A DNA stretch of 64,000 nt from Pseudonocardiales bacterium (GCA_019247305.1 JAFAPC010000185.1:29935-93934), one strand, 5' to 3'; shown: positions 51,971 through 61,821, numbered from the stretch's first letter. Notes: a model not told the origin generated them from the letters alone. Program-made: numbers and translations.

Positions 51971-53352
51971 TCGCTAACCGAGGCGAGATCGCGCTCCGGG
52001 TGGCGCGGGCCTGTCGGGAACTGGGCATTGGGATCGTGGCCGTCTATTCCACCGAGGACCGCGACTCCGCGGTGGTGTCTTATGCCGACCAGGCGATCCA
52101 GATCGGCCCGGCGCCGGCCAAACGTAGCTATCTGAATATCCCCGCGATTGTGGAAGCGGCCCTGCGCACCGGAGCCGAGGCCATTCACCCCGGATACGGT
52201 TTTCTGTCCGAAGATCCAGACTTCGCCGAAGTCTGCCAGGACCAGGGCATTGTCTTCGTCGGCCCACCACCGGAGGTCATTGCCCAATTCGGGGACAAGA
52301 GCGCGGCTCGCCGGCTCATGGCCAAGGCCGGCCTGCCAGTCATACCGGGAAGCCTGACGCCCACGGGCTCCCTCGAGGAAGCCCGGGTGGTTGCGGAGGA
52401 TGTCGGTTACCCGGTCGTGATCAAGGCCGCCGCCGGAGGCGGCGGGCGAGGGATGCGAGTGGTACACCAGGGCGCCGCGTTCCCCCGCGCCTACCAGCAG
52501 GCCACGGCGGAGGCCCAAGCCCTGTTCGGTGACGGTCGAGTCTATGTTGAGCACTACCTTACCCAGGCGCGGCACATTGAGATCCAGGTGCTGGCCGATG
52601 GTTTCGGTACCACGATTCACCTTGGTGAACGAGACTGCTCAGTGCAGCGCCGGCACCAGAAACTCATCGAGGAAAGCCCAGCCCCACAGCTGCCACCCGG
52701 CCTGGCCGCGCGGATGGGACAGGCGGCCCTGCGCGGCGCGCACGCGGCCGGCTATCTCGGGGCAGGCACGTTTGAGTTTCTGCTCAGCTCCTCCGGCGAC
52801 TTCTTCTTCCTGGAAGCCAACTGCCGCATTCAGGTCGAGCATCCGGTGACCGAGATGGTCACCGGCGTTGATCTGGTCCAGGAACAGTTCCGGATCGCTG
52901 CCGGAGAGCCGATGACCCTACGACAGGACGACGTTGTGCTGCGGGGCAGTGCGATCGAGTGTCGAATCAATGTGGAAAATCCCGACCGCGACTTCGCGCC
53001 CACGCCAGGGGTCTTGGAGGAATTCATTCCCTCCGGTGGTCCCTTCGTCCGGGTCGACACCCACGCCTTCCCCGGGTACCGGATACCGGCATCTTACGAC
53101 TCACTGCTGGCCAAACTCATCGTCTGGGCACCCACCCGGGAACACGCCCTCGACCGGATGGACCGCGCTCTGGCCGAGTTCCGGGTGCGTGGTCCCGGTG
53201 TGCACACCACCACCAACTTTCTCCGCGAGATGATACGCAACCCAGTGTTCCGATCCGGTGACCACACCACCACCATCGTCGAACAGTTACTCACAAACGG
53301 AAGAATCAAGCCAGAAAAATCCACGTTAGACAGCGTCCCCAGCGCTGCCTAA
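51952..53352 (+). CDS. accC: Biotin carboxylase subunit of acetyl-CoA carboxylase
   Basis: A 466-residue ATP-grasp biotin carboxylase. Motifs: KVLIANRGEIALRVARACRE, AIHPGYGFLSEDPDFAEVCQ, KAAAGGGGRGMRVVH (ATP lid), QRRHQKLIEESPAP and EANCRIQVEHPVTEMVTGVD. It carboxylates the biotin of the BCCP using bicarbonate and ATP. Usual length. ATG 51952 follows GGAGGAG. With its neighbours it forms a dedicated malonyl-CoA supply. Confidence 0.96.
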   Translation: MFSKVLIANRGEIALRVARACRELGIGIVAVYSTEDRDSAVVSYADQAIQIGPAPAKRSYLNIPAIVEAALRTGAEAIHPGYGFLSEDPDFAEVCQDQGIVFVGPPPEVIAQFGDKSAARRLMAKAGLPVIPGSLTPTGSLEEARVVAEDVGYPVVIKAAAGGGGRGMRVVHQGAAFPRAYQQATAEAQALFGDGRVYVEHYLTQARHIEIQVLADGFGTTIHLGERDCSVQRRHQKLIEESPAPQLPPGLAARMGQAALRGAHAAGYLGAGTFEFLLSSSGDFFFLEANCRIQVEHPVTEMVTGVDLVQEQFRIAAGEPMTLRQDDVVLRGSAIECRINVENPDRDFAPTPGVLEEFIPSGGPFVRVDTHAFPGYRIPASYDSLLAKLIVWAPTREHALDRMDRALAEFRVRGPGVHTTTNFLREMIRNPVFRSGDHTTTIVEQLLTNGRIKPEKSTLDSVPSAA

Positions 53353-53388
53353 CCATACCCAGAAATAACGGATATTCCAGGAGGAAAA

Positions 53389-54174
53389 ATGTCGGATCAG
53401 GGTCAGCGGGTCGCGCTCGTCACAGGGGCCACCAGTGGAATCGGCCTCGCTATCACCAAGAGCCTAGCCGCCCAGGGAAATAAGGTGTTCATCTGCGCCC
53501 GAAACGCCGACAATGTGGCGTTAACGGTCAAGCGGCTCCGGGAAGACGGGCTGGAGGTGGACGGTACGGCCTGTGACGTCAGGTCGGCGCCGGACGTGCG
53601 AGCGTTCGTCACCGCCGCCGTTGATCGGTACGGCACGGTGGACATTCTGGTGAACAACGCCGGACGTAGTGGTGGTGGGATCACCGCGGACATCGCCGAC
53701 GAACTGTGGTTCGATGTCATCAACACCAATCTCAACAGTGTGTTCCTGGTGACCCGCGACGTGCTGAGCATAGGCGGCTTGGGAGGGAAATCCTGGGGAC
53801 GCATCGTCAATATCGCGTCGACCGCGGGCAAACAGGGCGTCGTACTCGGCGCCCCGTACTCCGCGTCCAAACACGGCGTCGTGGGCTTCACCAAGGCGCT
53901 CGGCAACGAGCTGGGCAAGAGCGGGATCACGGTGAACGCGGTCTGCCCGGGTTACGTCGAGACGCCGATGGCACAGCGAGTTCGGCAAGGGTACGCCGCA
54001 GCGTGGGGAACCTCGGAGGAGGACATCCTCACCCGCTTCCAGGCAAAGATCCCGCTGGGTCGGTACTCCACCCCGGAGGAGGTCGCCGCAATGGTTACTT
54101 ATCTCGTGTCCGACGTTGCGGCATCGGTCACCGCGCAAGCGATCAACGTCTGTGGTGGTCTCGGCAACTTCTGA
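53389..54174 (+). CDS. Type II PKS ketoreductase (C-9, ActIII-like)
   Basis: A 261-residue SDR enzyme. NADPH site VALVTGATSGIGLAITKSLA, structural VDILVNNAGRSGGG, catalytic Ser in RIVNIASTAGKQG and Tyr-x3-Lys in APYSASKHGVVGF. C-terminal VCPGYVETPMAQRVRQGYAA is typical of actinorhodin-type ketoreductases acting on the C-9 keto group. It follows the accC gene by 36 bp with AGGAGG, at the D position of angucycline clusters. Confidence 0.95.
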   Translation: MSDQGQRVALVTGATSGIGLAITKSLAAQGNKVFICARNADNVALTVKRLREDGLEVDGTACDVRSAPDVRAFVTAAVDRYGTVDILVNNAGRSGGGITADIADELWFDVINTNLNSVFLVTRDVLSIGGLGGKSWGRIVNIASTAGKQGVVLGAPYSASKHGVVGFTKALGNELGKSGITVNAVCPGYVETPMAQRVRQGYAAAWGTSEEDILTRFQAKIPLGRYSTPEEVAAMVTYLVSDVAASVTAQAINVCGGLGNF

Positions 54175-54222
54175 TCGTCACCGGGTGACAGGTGTGCCAG
54201 GACAGGAAACAAGGAGGACAGA

Positions 54223-55167
54223 ATGTCGCAGCCGGGTACCCGCGAAGTCGAGCACGAGATCACGGTGCTCGCGCCGGCCGAAGCCGTCTACCAGGTCATT
54301 GCCGACGTCGCGCACTGGCCACAGATTTTTCCGCCGACCGTACACGTTGAATATCTCGAACGCGGCGACGAGCAGGAACTGATTCAGATCTGGGCTACCG
54401 CCAATGGTGAAGCGAAGACCTGGACATCCCGCCGGGTGCTGAACCCGACAGCGCTCCGCATCCGGTTCCGTCAGCAGGTGTCCCAGCCGCCGGTCGCTGC
54501 GATGGGGGGCACGTGGGTCATCGAGCCGATCTCGGAGGGCGAATCCCTGGTACGGCTGCAGCACGATTACCGGGCCGTTGATGACGATCCGACGAAGCTG
54601 GAGTGGATCGACATGGCCGTGGACCGCAACAGCCGGGCTGAACTGGCCGCGTTGAAGACCAATGCGGAACTGGCGACCAGAGCACCTGAGCTGCTGCTGA
54701 CCTTCGATGACATCGTGCAGATCAACGGATCGGCGAAGGATGTCTATGACTTCATCAACGAGGCGCAACGGTGGCCGGAGCGGTTGCCGCACGTCGCCCG
54801 GGTGTCCTTGCGGGAAGACACACCAGGGCTGCAGATTCTCGATATGGACACCCGGACCAAGGATGGGTCCGTGCACACCACCAAGTCGGTGCGGGTGGCT
54901 TTTCCGCACACCAAGATTTTCTATAAGCAGATCCAGACCCCCGCGCTGATGACGCTGCATACCGGCCACTGGTTGCTGGCCGAGAAGCCCGGTGGGGTGA
55001 CCGCGACCTCCCAACACACCGTGGCGGTCAATGAGGCGAACATCGCGAAGATCCTCGGCGATCAGGCATCCATCGAGGACGCCAGGACGTTTGTCCGCAC
55101 CGCGCTGAGCACGAACAGCCTGACCACCCTGGAACATGCCAAGAAGTACGCGGAAAGTCAGCCCTGA
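54223..55167 (+). CDS. Didomain aromatase/cyclase
   Basis: A 314-residue protein of two START/Bet v1-like domains: residues ~8-150 (VEHEITVLAPAEAVYQVIAD, VAHWPQIFPPTVHVEYLERG) and ~160-310 (DDIVQINGSAKDVYDFINEA, RWPERLPHVARVSLREDTPG). Reducing-type didomain ARO/CYCs aromatise the first ring after C-9 reduction. Position L of angucycline clusters. RBS AGGAGG before ATG 54223. Confidence 0.94.
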   Translation: MSQPGTREVEHEITVLAPAEAVYQVIADVAHWPQIFPPTVHVEYLERGDEQELIQIWATANGEAKTWTSRRVLNPTALRIRFRQQVSQPPVAAMGGTWVIEPISEGESLVRLQHDYRAVDDDPTKLEWIDMAVDRNSRAELAALKTNAELATRAPELLLTFDDIVQINGSAKDVYDFINEAQRWPERLPHVARVSLREDTPGLQILDMDTRTKDGSVHTTKSVRVAFPHTKIFYKQIQTPALMTLHTGHWLLAEKPGGVTATSQHTVAVNEANIAKILGDQASIEDARTFVRTALSTNSLTTLEHAKKYAESQP

Positions 55168-55209
55168 TCTCGGTAACCAGATAGTGATCTGATGCAGAAA
55201 CGGGGGATC

Positions 55210-56748
55210 ATGCTAGAAACCCAAGTCATCGTGGTGGGCGCAGGTCCCGTTGGTTTGATGCTAGCCGGCGAGTTGCGGCTCGGTGGGGTCGATGTGGTCG
55301 TCCTGGAGCGGTTGTCCGCACCGACCGGAGAATCCCGAGCGTCCCAACTCAATGCGCGGACCATGGAAATTTTTGATCAACGAGGTCTGCTGGAGCGGTT
55401 GGGTGAGACGCAGCGCGAGAGTATGGGACATTTCGGTGGACTGTCCTTTGACGTGACTGGTGTGCCCAGCGCCTACCCCGGGTTCTGGAAGATTCCGCAG
55501 TTCCGTACGGAGGCGATGCTGCAGGCGTGGGCGGGCGAACTGGGTGCCGACATCCGCCGCGGACACGAGCTGCGGAGTGTGCACGTCACGGATGACTGGG
55601 TGGAAGCCGACGTCGAGCACCTCGGTGGCTCGCTTCGCCTGCGGGCTCCGTACGTGGTCGGATGCGATGGCGAACACAGCACCGTGCGGCAGGTGGCGGG
55701 ATTCGACTTTCCCGGTACCGACGTGACGCGAGAGCTGCTCCGCGCGGACGTGGTCGGCATCGATGTCCCGAACAGACGTTTCCAGCGACACGACCGCGGG
55801 CTGGTGATCGCGGCCAAGCGGGGTGGCGACGTCACCCGCATCATGCTGCACGAATTCGGCCAGTCGGCCCGCCGCCGCACGCACGCTCCAGCGTTCGAGG
55901 AAGTGGTGACGGGGTGGCACCGGATCACCGGTGAAGACATCAGCGGCGGGACGCCGATTTGGGTGGACGCCTTTGGTGACGCCAGCCGCCACGCGAGCGC
56001 CTACCGCAAGGGTCGCGTGCTGCTCGCCGGTGACGCCGCGCACCTGCAGATGCCGATCGGTGGTCAGGCGCTGAACCTGGGCCTGCACGAGGCGGCCAAC
56101 CTCGGCTGGAAGCTGGCCGCGCAGGTACAGGGCTGGGCCCCGGCCGACCTGCTCGACAGCTACCACGCTGAGCGCCATCCCGTCGGCGCTCGAACCCTGA
56201 CCACCGTCCAAGCCCAGGCGCTGCTGCTGCTCGGCGGCCCAGAGGTCGAACCACTGCGGGCAAGCCTCGCCGAGCTGCTCGAACTCGATGACGTGCGAAC
56301 ACACCTGGCCGCCATGGCCAGCGGGCTGGATGTCCGCTACGGAGCCGGGCCTGGCGATCACCCCTGGCTCGGCGCGCGGATGCCGCACTGCGACCTGGTG
56401 ACCGCCGCAGGCCCGTCTAGCAGCACCGCCCTGCTGCGCAGCGCCCGTGGCGTGTTGCTGGACTTCTCTACTGACCGCGCACTCCACGCAGAGCGCTCCG
56501 CCACAGCGGCTGCCTGGGAAAATCGGGTGCACCTAGCGACCGTCAGATCCCGACCTGGCGGTATTCCGCCCGAGATCAACGCACTTCTCGTGCGTCCGGA
56601 CGGTCATATCGCCTGGGTTGATGACGGAGCGAGGGAGGTGCGTACCGCACTGTCTCGCTGGTTCGGCTCGCCTGCACCAGGGCGGTCGCTGGTGGCCGAA
56701 GACATTATTACCGCTGCCAACTCGCCACGACACTCATTGGGGAGATAA
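55210..56748 (+). CDS. FAD-dependent polyketide hydroxylase (UrdM/JadF-like oxygenase part)
   Basis: A 512-residue class A flavin monooxygenase paralogous to the gene at 44930. Motifs: VIVVGAGPVGLMLAGELRLG, YVVGCDGEHSTVRQVAGFDF and GRVLLAGDAAHLQMPIGGQA. Position after the aromatase corresponds to the M gene (UrdM/LanM/PgaM). Those proteins often carry a C-terminal SDR reductase domain; here the frame ends after the oxygenase part, so reductase activity must come from elsewhere (the NmrA-like gene is one candidate). ATG 55210 with GGGGG upstream is preferred to ATG 55192. Confidence 0.88.
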   Translation: MLETQVIVVGAGPVGLMLAGELRLGGVDVVVLERLSAPTGESRASQLNARTMEIFDQRGLLERLGETQRESMGHFGGLSFDVTGVPSAYPGFWKIPQFRTEAMLQAWAGELGADIRRGHELRSVHVTDDWVEADVEHLGGSLRLRAPYVVGCDGEHSTVRQVAGFDFPGTDVTRELLRADVVGIDVPNRRFQRHDRGLVIAAKRGGDVTRIMLHEFGQSARRRTHAPAFEEVVTGWHRITGEDISGGTPIWVDAFGDASRHASAYRKGRVLLAGDAAHLQMPIGGQALNLGLHEAANLGWKLAAQVQGWAPADLLDSYHAERHPVGARTLTTVQAQALLLLGGPEVEPLRASLAELLELDDVRTHLAAMASGLDVRYGAGPGDHPWLGARMPHCDLVTAAGPSSSTALLRSARGVLLDFSTDRALHAERSATAAAWENRVHLATVRSRPGGIPPEINALLVRPDGHIAWVDDGAREVRTALSRWFGSPAPGRSLVAEDIITAANSPRHSLGR

Positions 56749-56753
56749 GACAG

Positions 56754-57776
56754 ATGACAGAGCACGAGAATCAGCCGACGCCTGAGGCGATTATGCGGTT
56801 GGGGACTGCGTTCTGGGGCTCGAGGACGCTGATAAGCGCCGTCGAGCTGGGGGTTTTTTCGGAGCTGGCGGTTGCGGGTGCGCTCGATGCTGAGTCGCTG
56901 CGCGAACGTTTGGGTCTGCACCCGCGCGGTGCGAAGGACTTCTTCGACGCGCTGGTCGCGCTGGGCATGCTGGAGCGTGAGAACGGCCGTTACACCAACA
57001 CGCCCGCGACAGAGTTGTTCCTCGACCCGGCCAAGCCCTACTATATGGGTGGGGTCTTCGAGATGGCGAATACACGTCTCTACCGCCATTGGGGATTGCT
57101 GACGGAAGCGCTGCGAACCGGACTCCCCCAGAACGAGGCCAAGGACGGCTTGAATGTCTTCGAGGTGCTTTATGCCGACCCGGTCAAGCTGGAGCAGTTC
57201 GTCCGCGCGATGGCCGGGGCCAGCACCTATACAGCGCAGGCGGTCGCGGCCAAGTTCCCCTGGCAGGACTACCGCAGTGTGATCGATGTCGGGTGCTCCG
57301 GGGGCGCTGTGCCAGTTCAGATTGCCTTGGCGCATGAGCATATTACTGGCGGCGGTTTCGACCTGCCGCCGCTCGGGCCGATCTTCGATGCGTATGTCGC
57401 GGGTTTTGGGCTCGGCGAGCGGCTGAGCTTCACCGGCGGCGATTTCTTCGTCGACCCGCTACCCCAGGCGGATGTGCTTGTCATAGGACACGTCTTACAC
57501 GGCTTTGATCTCGCTGAGAGGCGCCTGCTGATGCAGAAGGCCTACAGCGCCCTGCCCGATGGTGGTGCGTTGATCGTCTACGACGCCATCATCGACGACG
57601 AGCGGCGTAGTAACGCACACGGTCTGCTGATAAGCCTCCACATGATGCTCGAGACGCCCGGGGGATTTGAAGGCACGTGCTCCGATTACCGCGCCTGGAT
57701 GCAAGATTCAGGATTTCGCAAAAGCTACGTCGAACACCTCGTTGGACCCGACTCGATGGTCGTCGGGATCAAATAG
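56754..57776 (+). CDS. SAM-dependent O-methyltransferase (first copy)
   Basis: A 340-residue class I methyltransferase of the plant-type O-methyltransferase family. An N-terminal winged-helix dimerisation domain (AVELGVFSELAVAGALDAES, LHPRGAKDFFDALVALGMLE) precedes the SAM fold (YRSVIDVGCSGGAVPVQIAL; GGGFDLPPLGPIFDAYV; DVLVIGHVLHGFDL). The SAM loop V-G-C-S-G-G keeps the usual Gly pattern. It is 5 bp after the hydroxylase. It is closely related to the gene at 61822, including the 3' flank. Confidence 0.9.
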   Translation: MTEHENQPTPEAIMRLGTAFWGSRTLISAVELGVFSELAVAGALDAESLRERLGLHPRGAKDFFDALVALGMLERENGRYTNTPATELFLDPAKPYYMGGVFEMANTRLYRHWGLLTEALRTGLPQNEAKDGLNVFEVLYADPVKLEQFVRAMAGASTYTAQAVAAKFPWQDYRSVIDVGCSGGAVPVQIALAHEHITGGGFDLPPLGPIFDAYVAGFGLGERLSFTGGDFFVDPLPQADVLVIGHVLHGFDLAERRLLMQKAYSALPDGGALIVYDAIIDDERRSNAHGLLISLHMMLETPGGFEGTCSDYRAWMQDSGFRKSYVEHLVGPDSMVVGIK

Positions 57777-57811
57777 ACTATCAAGTCGGGTAGTTGTGAG
57801 CCGGCGCCTAT
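57777..57811. repeat. 3' flank shared with the third methyltransferase gene
   Basis: The ~35 bp after this stop (CTATCAAGTCGGGTAGTTG, GCCGGCGCCT) match the ~35 bp after the stop at 62865 (CCATCAAATCGGGCGGTTG, GTCGGTGCCT). The duplication of the methyltransferase therefore included downstream DNA. Confidence 0.7.
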
Positions 57812-57829
57812 TCCTGTCAAGCACCAAGC

Positions 57830-58105
57830 TCTTACGAGGAGGTCAACCAGTACGCGATCAATACGACGTCATCGTCGTCGATCGCAATCATCCGCGGCGC
57901 GCGGCGCCGGGCCGCGGCCCTCGCCGACGAGCTCGTCGCAGCGTGTTACCAGCGGCGGAAGGAAGAGATCGGCAACGATCAGCTCAATCCGCGTGCCGTC
58001 AAGCGGGCCCAACTGGGGGCCTGGGCGGTGGCGGTCAGCACCGCCGTGGAATCGAGACCCCTCAGGTGGTTGCGAATCGTATATGGAGTTTATGATGAAG
58101 GTTGA
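57830..58105 (+). pseudogene. Small degenerate gene between methyltransferases
   Basis: AGGAGG at 57837-57842 is followed not by a start codon but by TAC where one would be expected. The reading then gives [14 protein letters not shown], shifts frame near 57895, and continues as [40 protein letters not shown] and [20 protein letters not shown] to TGA 58103-58105, overlapping the next gene. The second part is clearly coding-like. I do not recognise the family; an original protein of ~90 residues is inferred. Confidence 0.45.
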
Positions 58106-59150
58106 GGAGGCACCGGTCGTGGCTGCCGCGCCAGCGCAGCCGCCTGTCGCCACCATGTTTCAGTTAATCGTGGGAACTTGTGTCTCGCAGGTGATCAGTG
58201 TATTTGCCCGGCTGGGAGTTGCGGACGTGCTGGCGGATGGCCCGCGCCCGGTGGCGGAGATCGCCCGGCGGGTAGGTGCGCACGCTTCGGCCTTGTATCG
58301 AGTGTTGCGCGCGCTGGGTGATGTGGGAGTTGTTGCGGAGCGGGACGACCGGTGGTTTGCCCTGACTCCGCTCGGTGAGATGCTGCGCAGTGACGTCCCC
58401 GGCTCGCTGCGGGGGTGGGCGACGCTCTATGGGATGCCGTTTCACCGCCATGCGTGGACCGATCTGTATGAGACGGTCCGGACCGGAGAATCGGCGTTTG
58501 ACCGGGTTTATGGCATTCCGTTTTTCAACTACCTGGCGGAGCATCCCGAGGATGCGGCGGTCTTTGATACCGCCATGGCCTCCATGACAACGGGTGAGGC
58601 TGTCAGTATCATCGGAGCGTACGATTTCAGCCGGTTTGGCACGATCGTGAATGTTGGTGGTGGGCGGGGTGGCTTGCTCGCCGCAATCCTGTCTGCCAAC
58701 CCGTGTCTGCAGGGAGTGCTGTTCGATTTACCGGCGGTTGTGACCGGTGCTGACGATGAACTGTCTAGAGTCGGGGTTATTGACCGTTGTCGGGTGGTGG
58801 GTGGAGATTTTTTCGATTCGGTGCCCGAAGGGGGCGATGTCTACCTGCTGGGTAACGTCATTCATAGTTGGGACGACGATCAGGCGGTGAAAATCCTGAG
58901 GACGTGTCGGGCTGCGATAGCCGATACCGCCTGCCTGCTGCTTGCTGAGGTTATGCTGCCGGAGGGGGGCCAGCCGTCACCGGGAAAACTTGCGGACGTA
59001 GGAATGCTGGTCATGATTACTGGTGGTCGCCAGCGTACCGAGGCGGAGTTCCGCGTGTTGCTTGACCGGGCTGGTTTTCGGTTGGCTCGTATCCTGCCGA
59101 GCTCTGGCAGGATCAGCCTCGTGGAAGCGGTCCCGTGCTCACTGAGTTGA
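58095..59150 (+). CDS. SAM-dependent O-methyltransferase (DnrK/TcmO-type)
   Basis: A 351-residue methyltransferase with a winged-helix N-terminus ([40 protein letters not shown]) and a SAM-binding domain ([55 protein letters not shown]). The NVGGGRGG loop and VIHSWDD match O-methyltransferases acting on anthracycline and tetracenomycin-type aromatics. It is not a close paralogue of the other two. ATG 58095 gives the best distance from GGAG; ATG 58083 and 58092 are alternatives. Confidence 0.9.
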   Translation: MKVEEAPVVAAAPAQPPVATMFQLIVGTCVSQVISVFARLGVADVLADGPRPVAEIARRVGAHASALYRVLRALGDVGVVAERDDRWFALTPLGEMLRSDVPGSLRGWATLYGMPFHRHAWTDLYETVRTGESAFDRVYGIPFFNYLAEHPEDAAVFDTAMASMTTGEAVSIIGAYDFSRFGTIVNVGGGRGGLLAAILSANPCLQGVLFDLPAVVTGADDELSRVGVIDRCRVVGGDFFDSVPEGGDVYLLGNVIHSWDDDQAVKILRTCRAAIADTACLLLAEVMLPEGGQPSPGKLADVGMLVMITGGRQRTEAEFRVLLDRAGFRLARILPSSGRISLVEAVPCSLS

Positions 59151-59290
59151 TCATACCGTCGTCAGGTCAGTCCCTAATCGACGATTAGCGCAATTGCGTC
59201 GCTCCATCATTGGCATTAACATAGCGATAGTCGCATCCTGGCCACAGTCGTTGTGGCGTGTGTTGCCAACCTGTTTCGGAGGTGCAAACC

Positions 59291-60721
59291 ATGAGCAAAT
59301 CTACGCAAGTTCTCGTCGTCGGCGGCGGCCCAGCCGGTTCTACCGTCGCCACTTTTCTGGCTCGCGAAGGATTCGACGTGACCCTCATGGAAAAAGAAGT
59401 CTTTCCGCGTTACCATATCGGCGAATCTCTTCTGCCGTCCTGTATGCCCATCCTGGATCTGCTTGGCGCAAAAGAAAAAGTGGATGCCTGCGGCTTTCAG
59501 CTGAAGAAAGGAGGGTACTTCGACTGGGGAGGTGAGCAGTGGGACATCAGCTTCGGTGATCCGTCTGAAGACTATTCATACTCCTATCAGGTTGTGCGGT
59601 CCGATTTCGACCAGCTCCTCCTGGACCACGCTAAGAGCCAGGGGGTGTCGGTCCTGGAAGGAGCAGAGGTCAAACGGCTGAGATTCGATGGCGCCCGGCC
59701 GCGGACCGCGATCTGGACGCCAGTTAGTCGGGATGGTCGAATCCCAGAGCAAGAGATTAGTTTCGATTTCCTCATCGATGCGTCAGGTCGAGCAGGGTTA
59801 ATGACGACGCGCTACCTGCGCACTCGACGTTACCACGATGTTTTCAAGAATATCGCCGTCTGGGGATACTGGAAGGGTGCCAAGAATCTTCCCGTCGGCC
59901 CAGAAGGTGCGATAGCAATTTGTTCCGTGCCGGACGGCTGGTTCTGGGGAATCCCGCTGCATGACGGCCGACTCAGTGTCGGGCTAGTGACCCATCGGGC
60001 GACTTTCGCATCGAAGAGAAACGAGGGAGCGAGTCCGGACCGGATCTATCAAGAGGCGATTCGTGAGTGCCCGGTAATTACCGATCTGTTGACGCCTGCT
60101 GAGCTGATCATGCCGCTGCGCGTCGAGCAGGATTACTCGTATACCTCGGAACGCTTTACCGGTCCGGGCTACTTCCTCGTCGGCGACGCCGCATGTTTCC
60201 TGGATCCTTTGCTCTCGACCGGGGTGCATCTCGCTACGTACAGCGCCCTGCTAGCCGCGGCCAGCCTTGCCAGTGTACTTCGTGGCGAAGTCGGCGAAGA
60301 AGAGGCAGGGGATTTCTATGAGCAGACCTACCGACAGGCATATCTCCGATTATTGGTGGTCGTCTCAAAATTGTATCAGCAGTACAGCGGTAAAGACTCC
60401 TACTTCTGGGAGGCGCAGCGACTTACACTACATGACTGCGGTGCCGCTGATCTGAAACAGGCTTTTGTGAGTGTCGTGTCTGGCATCGAAGACCTGCGTG
60501 ACGCCCAGGCAACACTCGAACTCGCCATGGAAACTGCGGGTGATGTACTCGCGGAGGAGCGGAAGCTGTCTCCCTTGTATAACAAGAAGACCCTTGAAAG
60601 GATGTTGCCCGAGGAGCGCGAGCTCATTCAGGCAAAAGTGCAATTCTTCAAATCTTTGCCTCAGGAGGCGCGAGGGCTTCACCTAGTGATGAAGCCACAG
60701 CTCGGCCTGGCACACCAGTAA
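59291..60721 (+). CDS. Flavin-dependent halogenase
   Basis: A 476-residue FAD enzyme. The GxGxxG site is VLVVGGGPAGSTVATFLARE. The halogenase signature WxWxIP is present in DGWFWGIPLHDGRLSVG, and FPRYHIGESLLPSCMPIL matches the stretch after the FAD strand in halogenases. GYFLVGDAACFLDPLLSTGV is the GD motif. Length and motifs fit phenol/polyketide halogenases of the CndH/PltA type, which need FADH2 from a reductase. Geranylgeranyl-reductase-like oxidoreductases are the alternative. ATG 59291 after GGAGG. G+C is lower than the PKS core (31 of 60 at 60361-60420). Confidence 0.82.
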   Translation: MSKSTQVLVVGGGPAGSTVATFLAREGFDVTLMEKEVFPRYHIGESLLPSCMPILDLLGAKEKVDACGFQLKKGGYFDWGGEQWDISFGDPSEDYSYSYQVVRSDFDQLLLDHAKSQGVSVLEGAEVKRLRFDGARPRTAIWTPVSRDGRIPEQEISFDFLIDASGRAGLMTTRYLRTRRYHDVFKNIAVWGYWKGAKNLPVGPEGAIAICSVPDGWFWGIPLHDGRLSVGLVTHRATFASKRNEGASPDRIYQEAIRECPVITDLLTPAELIMPLRVEQDYSYTSERFTGPGYFLVGDAACFLDPLLSTGVHLATYSALLAAASLASVLRGEVGEEEAGDFYEQTYRQAYLRLLVVVSKLYQQYSGKDSYFWEAQRLTLHDCGAADLKQAFVSVVSGIEDLRDAQATLELAMETAGDVLAEERKLSPLYNKKTLERMLPEERELIQAKVQFFKSLPQEARGLHLVMKPQLGLAHQ

Positions 60722-61032
60722 GCGCGATGGCGCCTGCGCAACCAGAATTCATTGTGCAGAATCCATAGGGAGCCAGCGGTTACAACCTTCCACGGTGGTT
60801 TCAATTGGTCATGGCGACACAATGCTCCGCGATCAGTTTCTCGAAGACTTCGATGTGCTTTCGCCAGTTGAGCCCAAGCACCCGGCGCGATATTTCACTC
60901 GTACAGTCGCAGCCGTTTCAAGATCGATAATGTGATCCAGAGGCCTAAACATCGGTGATTTCTAGGCCGATGATTTGGACGGTGCCAAATTTGTAGCAGT
61001 ATCTGTTCGTTAAAGGCGGAGATTATCTAAGA
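60722..61032. other. 311-bp gap with a possible gene scrap
   Basis: AT-richer DNA. On the reverse strand 60811-60920 reads CDCTSEISRRVLGLNWRKHI and EVFEKLIAEHCVAMTN before a stop, which looks like the end of a lost gene but matches nothing I know. GGCGGAG before 61033 is the next ribosome site. Confidence 0.35.
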
Positions 61033-61668
61033 ATGAGAATCGCAATTTTCGGCGCGTCCGGGGGTACTGGTAGGCATGTGGTTCGGCAGGCCCTATCGCG
61101 TAACCATGAGGTGATCGCTGTTGTCCGGAGACCTGATGCGCTTGCCGTCACCGACGACCGCTTGACCGTCTGCCAAGGTGATGTACTAAATGCAGACTGC
61201 ATAGGGCAGGCTATTAAAGGCTCGGACGCCGTTATCTCGGCGCTGGGCGTCGGCAATCAACGTACGCCGACAACGCTTTACTCTGAGGGAGTATCCAACC
61301 TTGTTGCGGCGCTACCTACTGCGGGTACATCGAGATTGGTTGCTATTTCTGCCGCGCCTGCAGGGCCTTGGAGTGAAACCGGAAAATTTGAGCGTCTGGT
61401 AATCTATCCGCTATTACAAAGTTTCTTCGGCGCTATGCTCGATGATATGCGTCTAATGGAGAAAATTTTGACGGACAGCGAAATTGACTGGACAATATTT
61501 AGGCCGCCTCGGCTCACCGATCATGAGGCCAGGGGAACTTACCGGACATCAACATCTGGGCCATTGCCACATGCGCGCACTATTGCTCGTAGCGATCTCG
61601 CTGCCGCAGTGCTAGACGCAGTCACCGATAACAGTCTAGTCCAGTGTATTGTCGCCATAGCCGATTGA
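61033..61668 (+). CDS. NmrA-like NAD(P)-dependent reductase
   Basis: A 211-residue atypical SDR. The dinucleotide site is IAIFGASGGTGRHVVRQALS; SDAVISALGVGNQ and WTIFRPPRLTD follow the NmrA/BVR-B pattern. There is no Tyr-x3-Lys. It could reduce a polyketide intermediate (as LanV or the reductase half of UrdM do in other angucycline pathways) or simply sense NADP. G+C is lower than in the PKS core. ATG 61033. Confidence 0.75.
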   Translation: MRIAIFGASGGTGRHVVRQALSRNHEVIAVVRRPDALAVTDDRLTVCQGDVLNADCIGQAIKGSDAVISALGVGNQRTPTTLYSEGVSNLVAALPTAGTSRLVAISAAPAGPWSETGKFERLVIYPLLQSFFGAMLDDMRLMEKILTDSEIDWTIFRPPRLTDHEARGTYRTSTSGPLPHARTIARSDLAAAVLDAVTDNSLVQCIVAIAD

Positions 61669-61821
61669 ACCTGGAAGTCTGGAGAAAGACCAGTGGCTGG
61701 TCCGGATTAAAGCGCGCTACGACCTGGACAGTGCGTTCTGGGCGAACGTGAAAATCATACCAGGGGCCTTCCGCTGGCCTCCGGCGATGAGTCTCTTTTC
61801 TAGGATGATTGGAGTGGGGTT

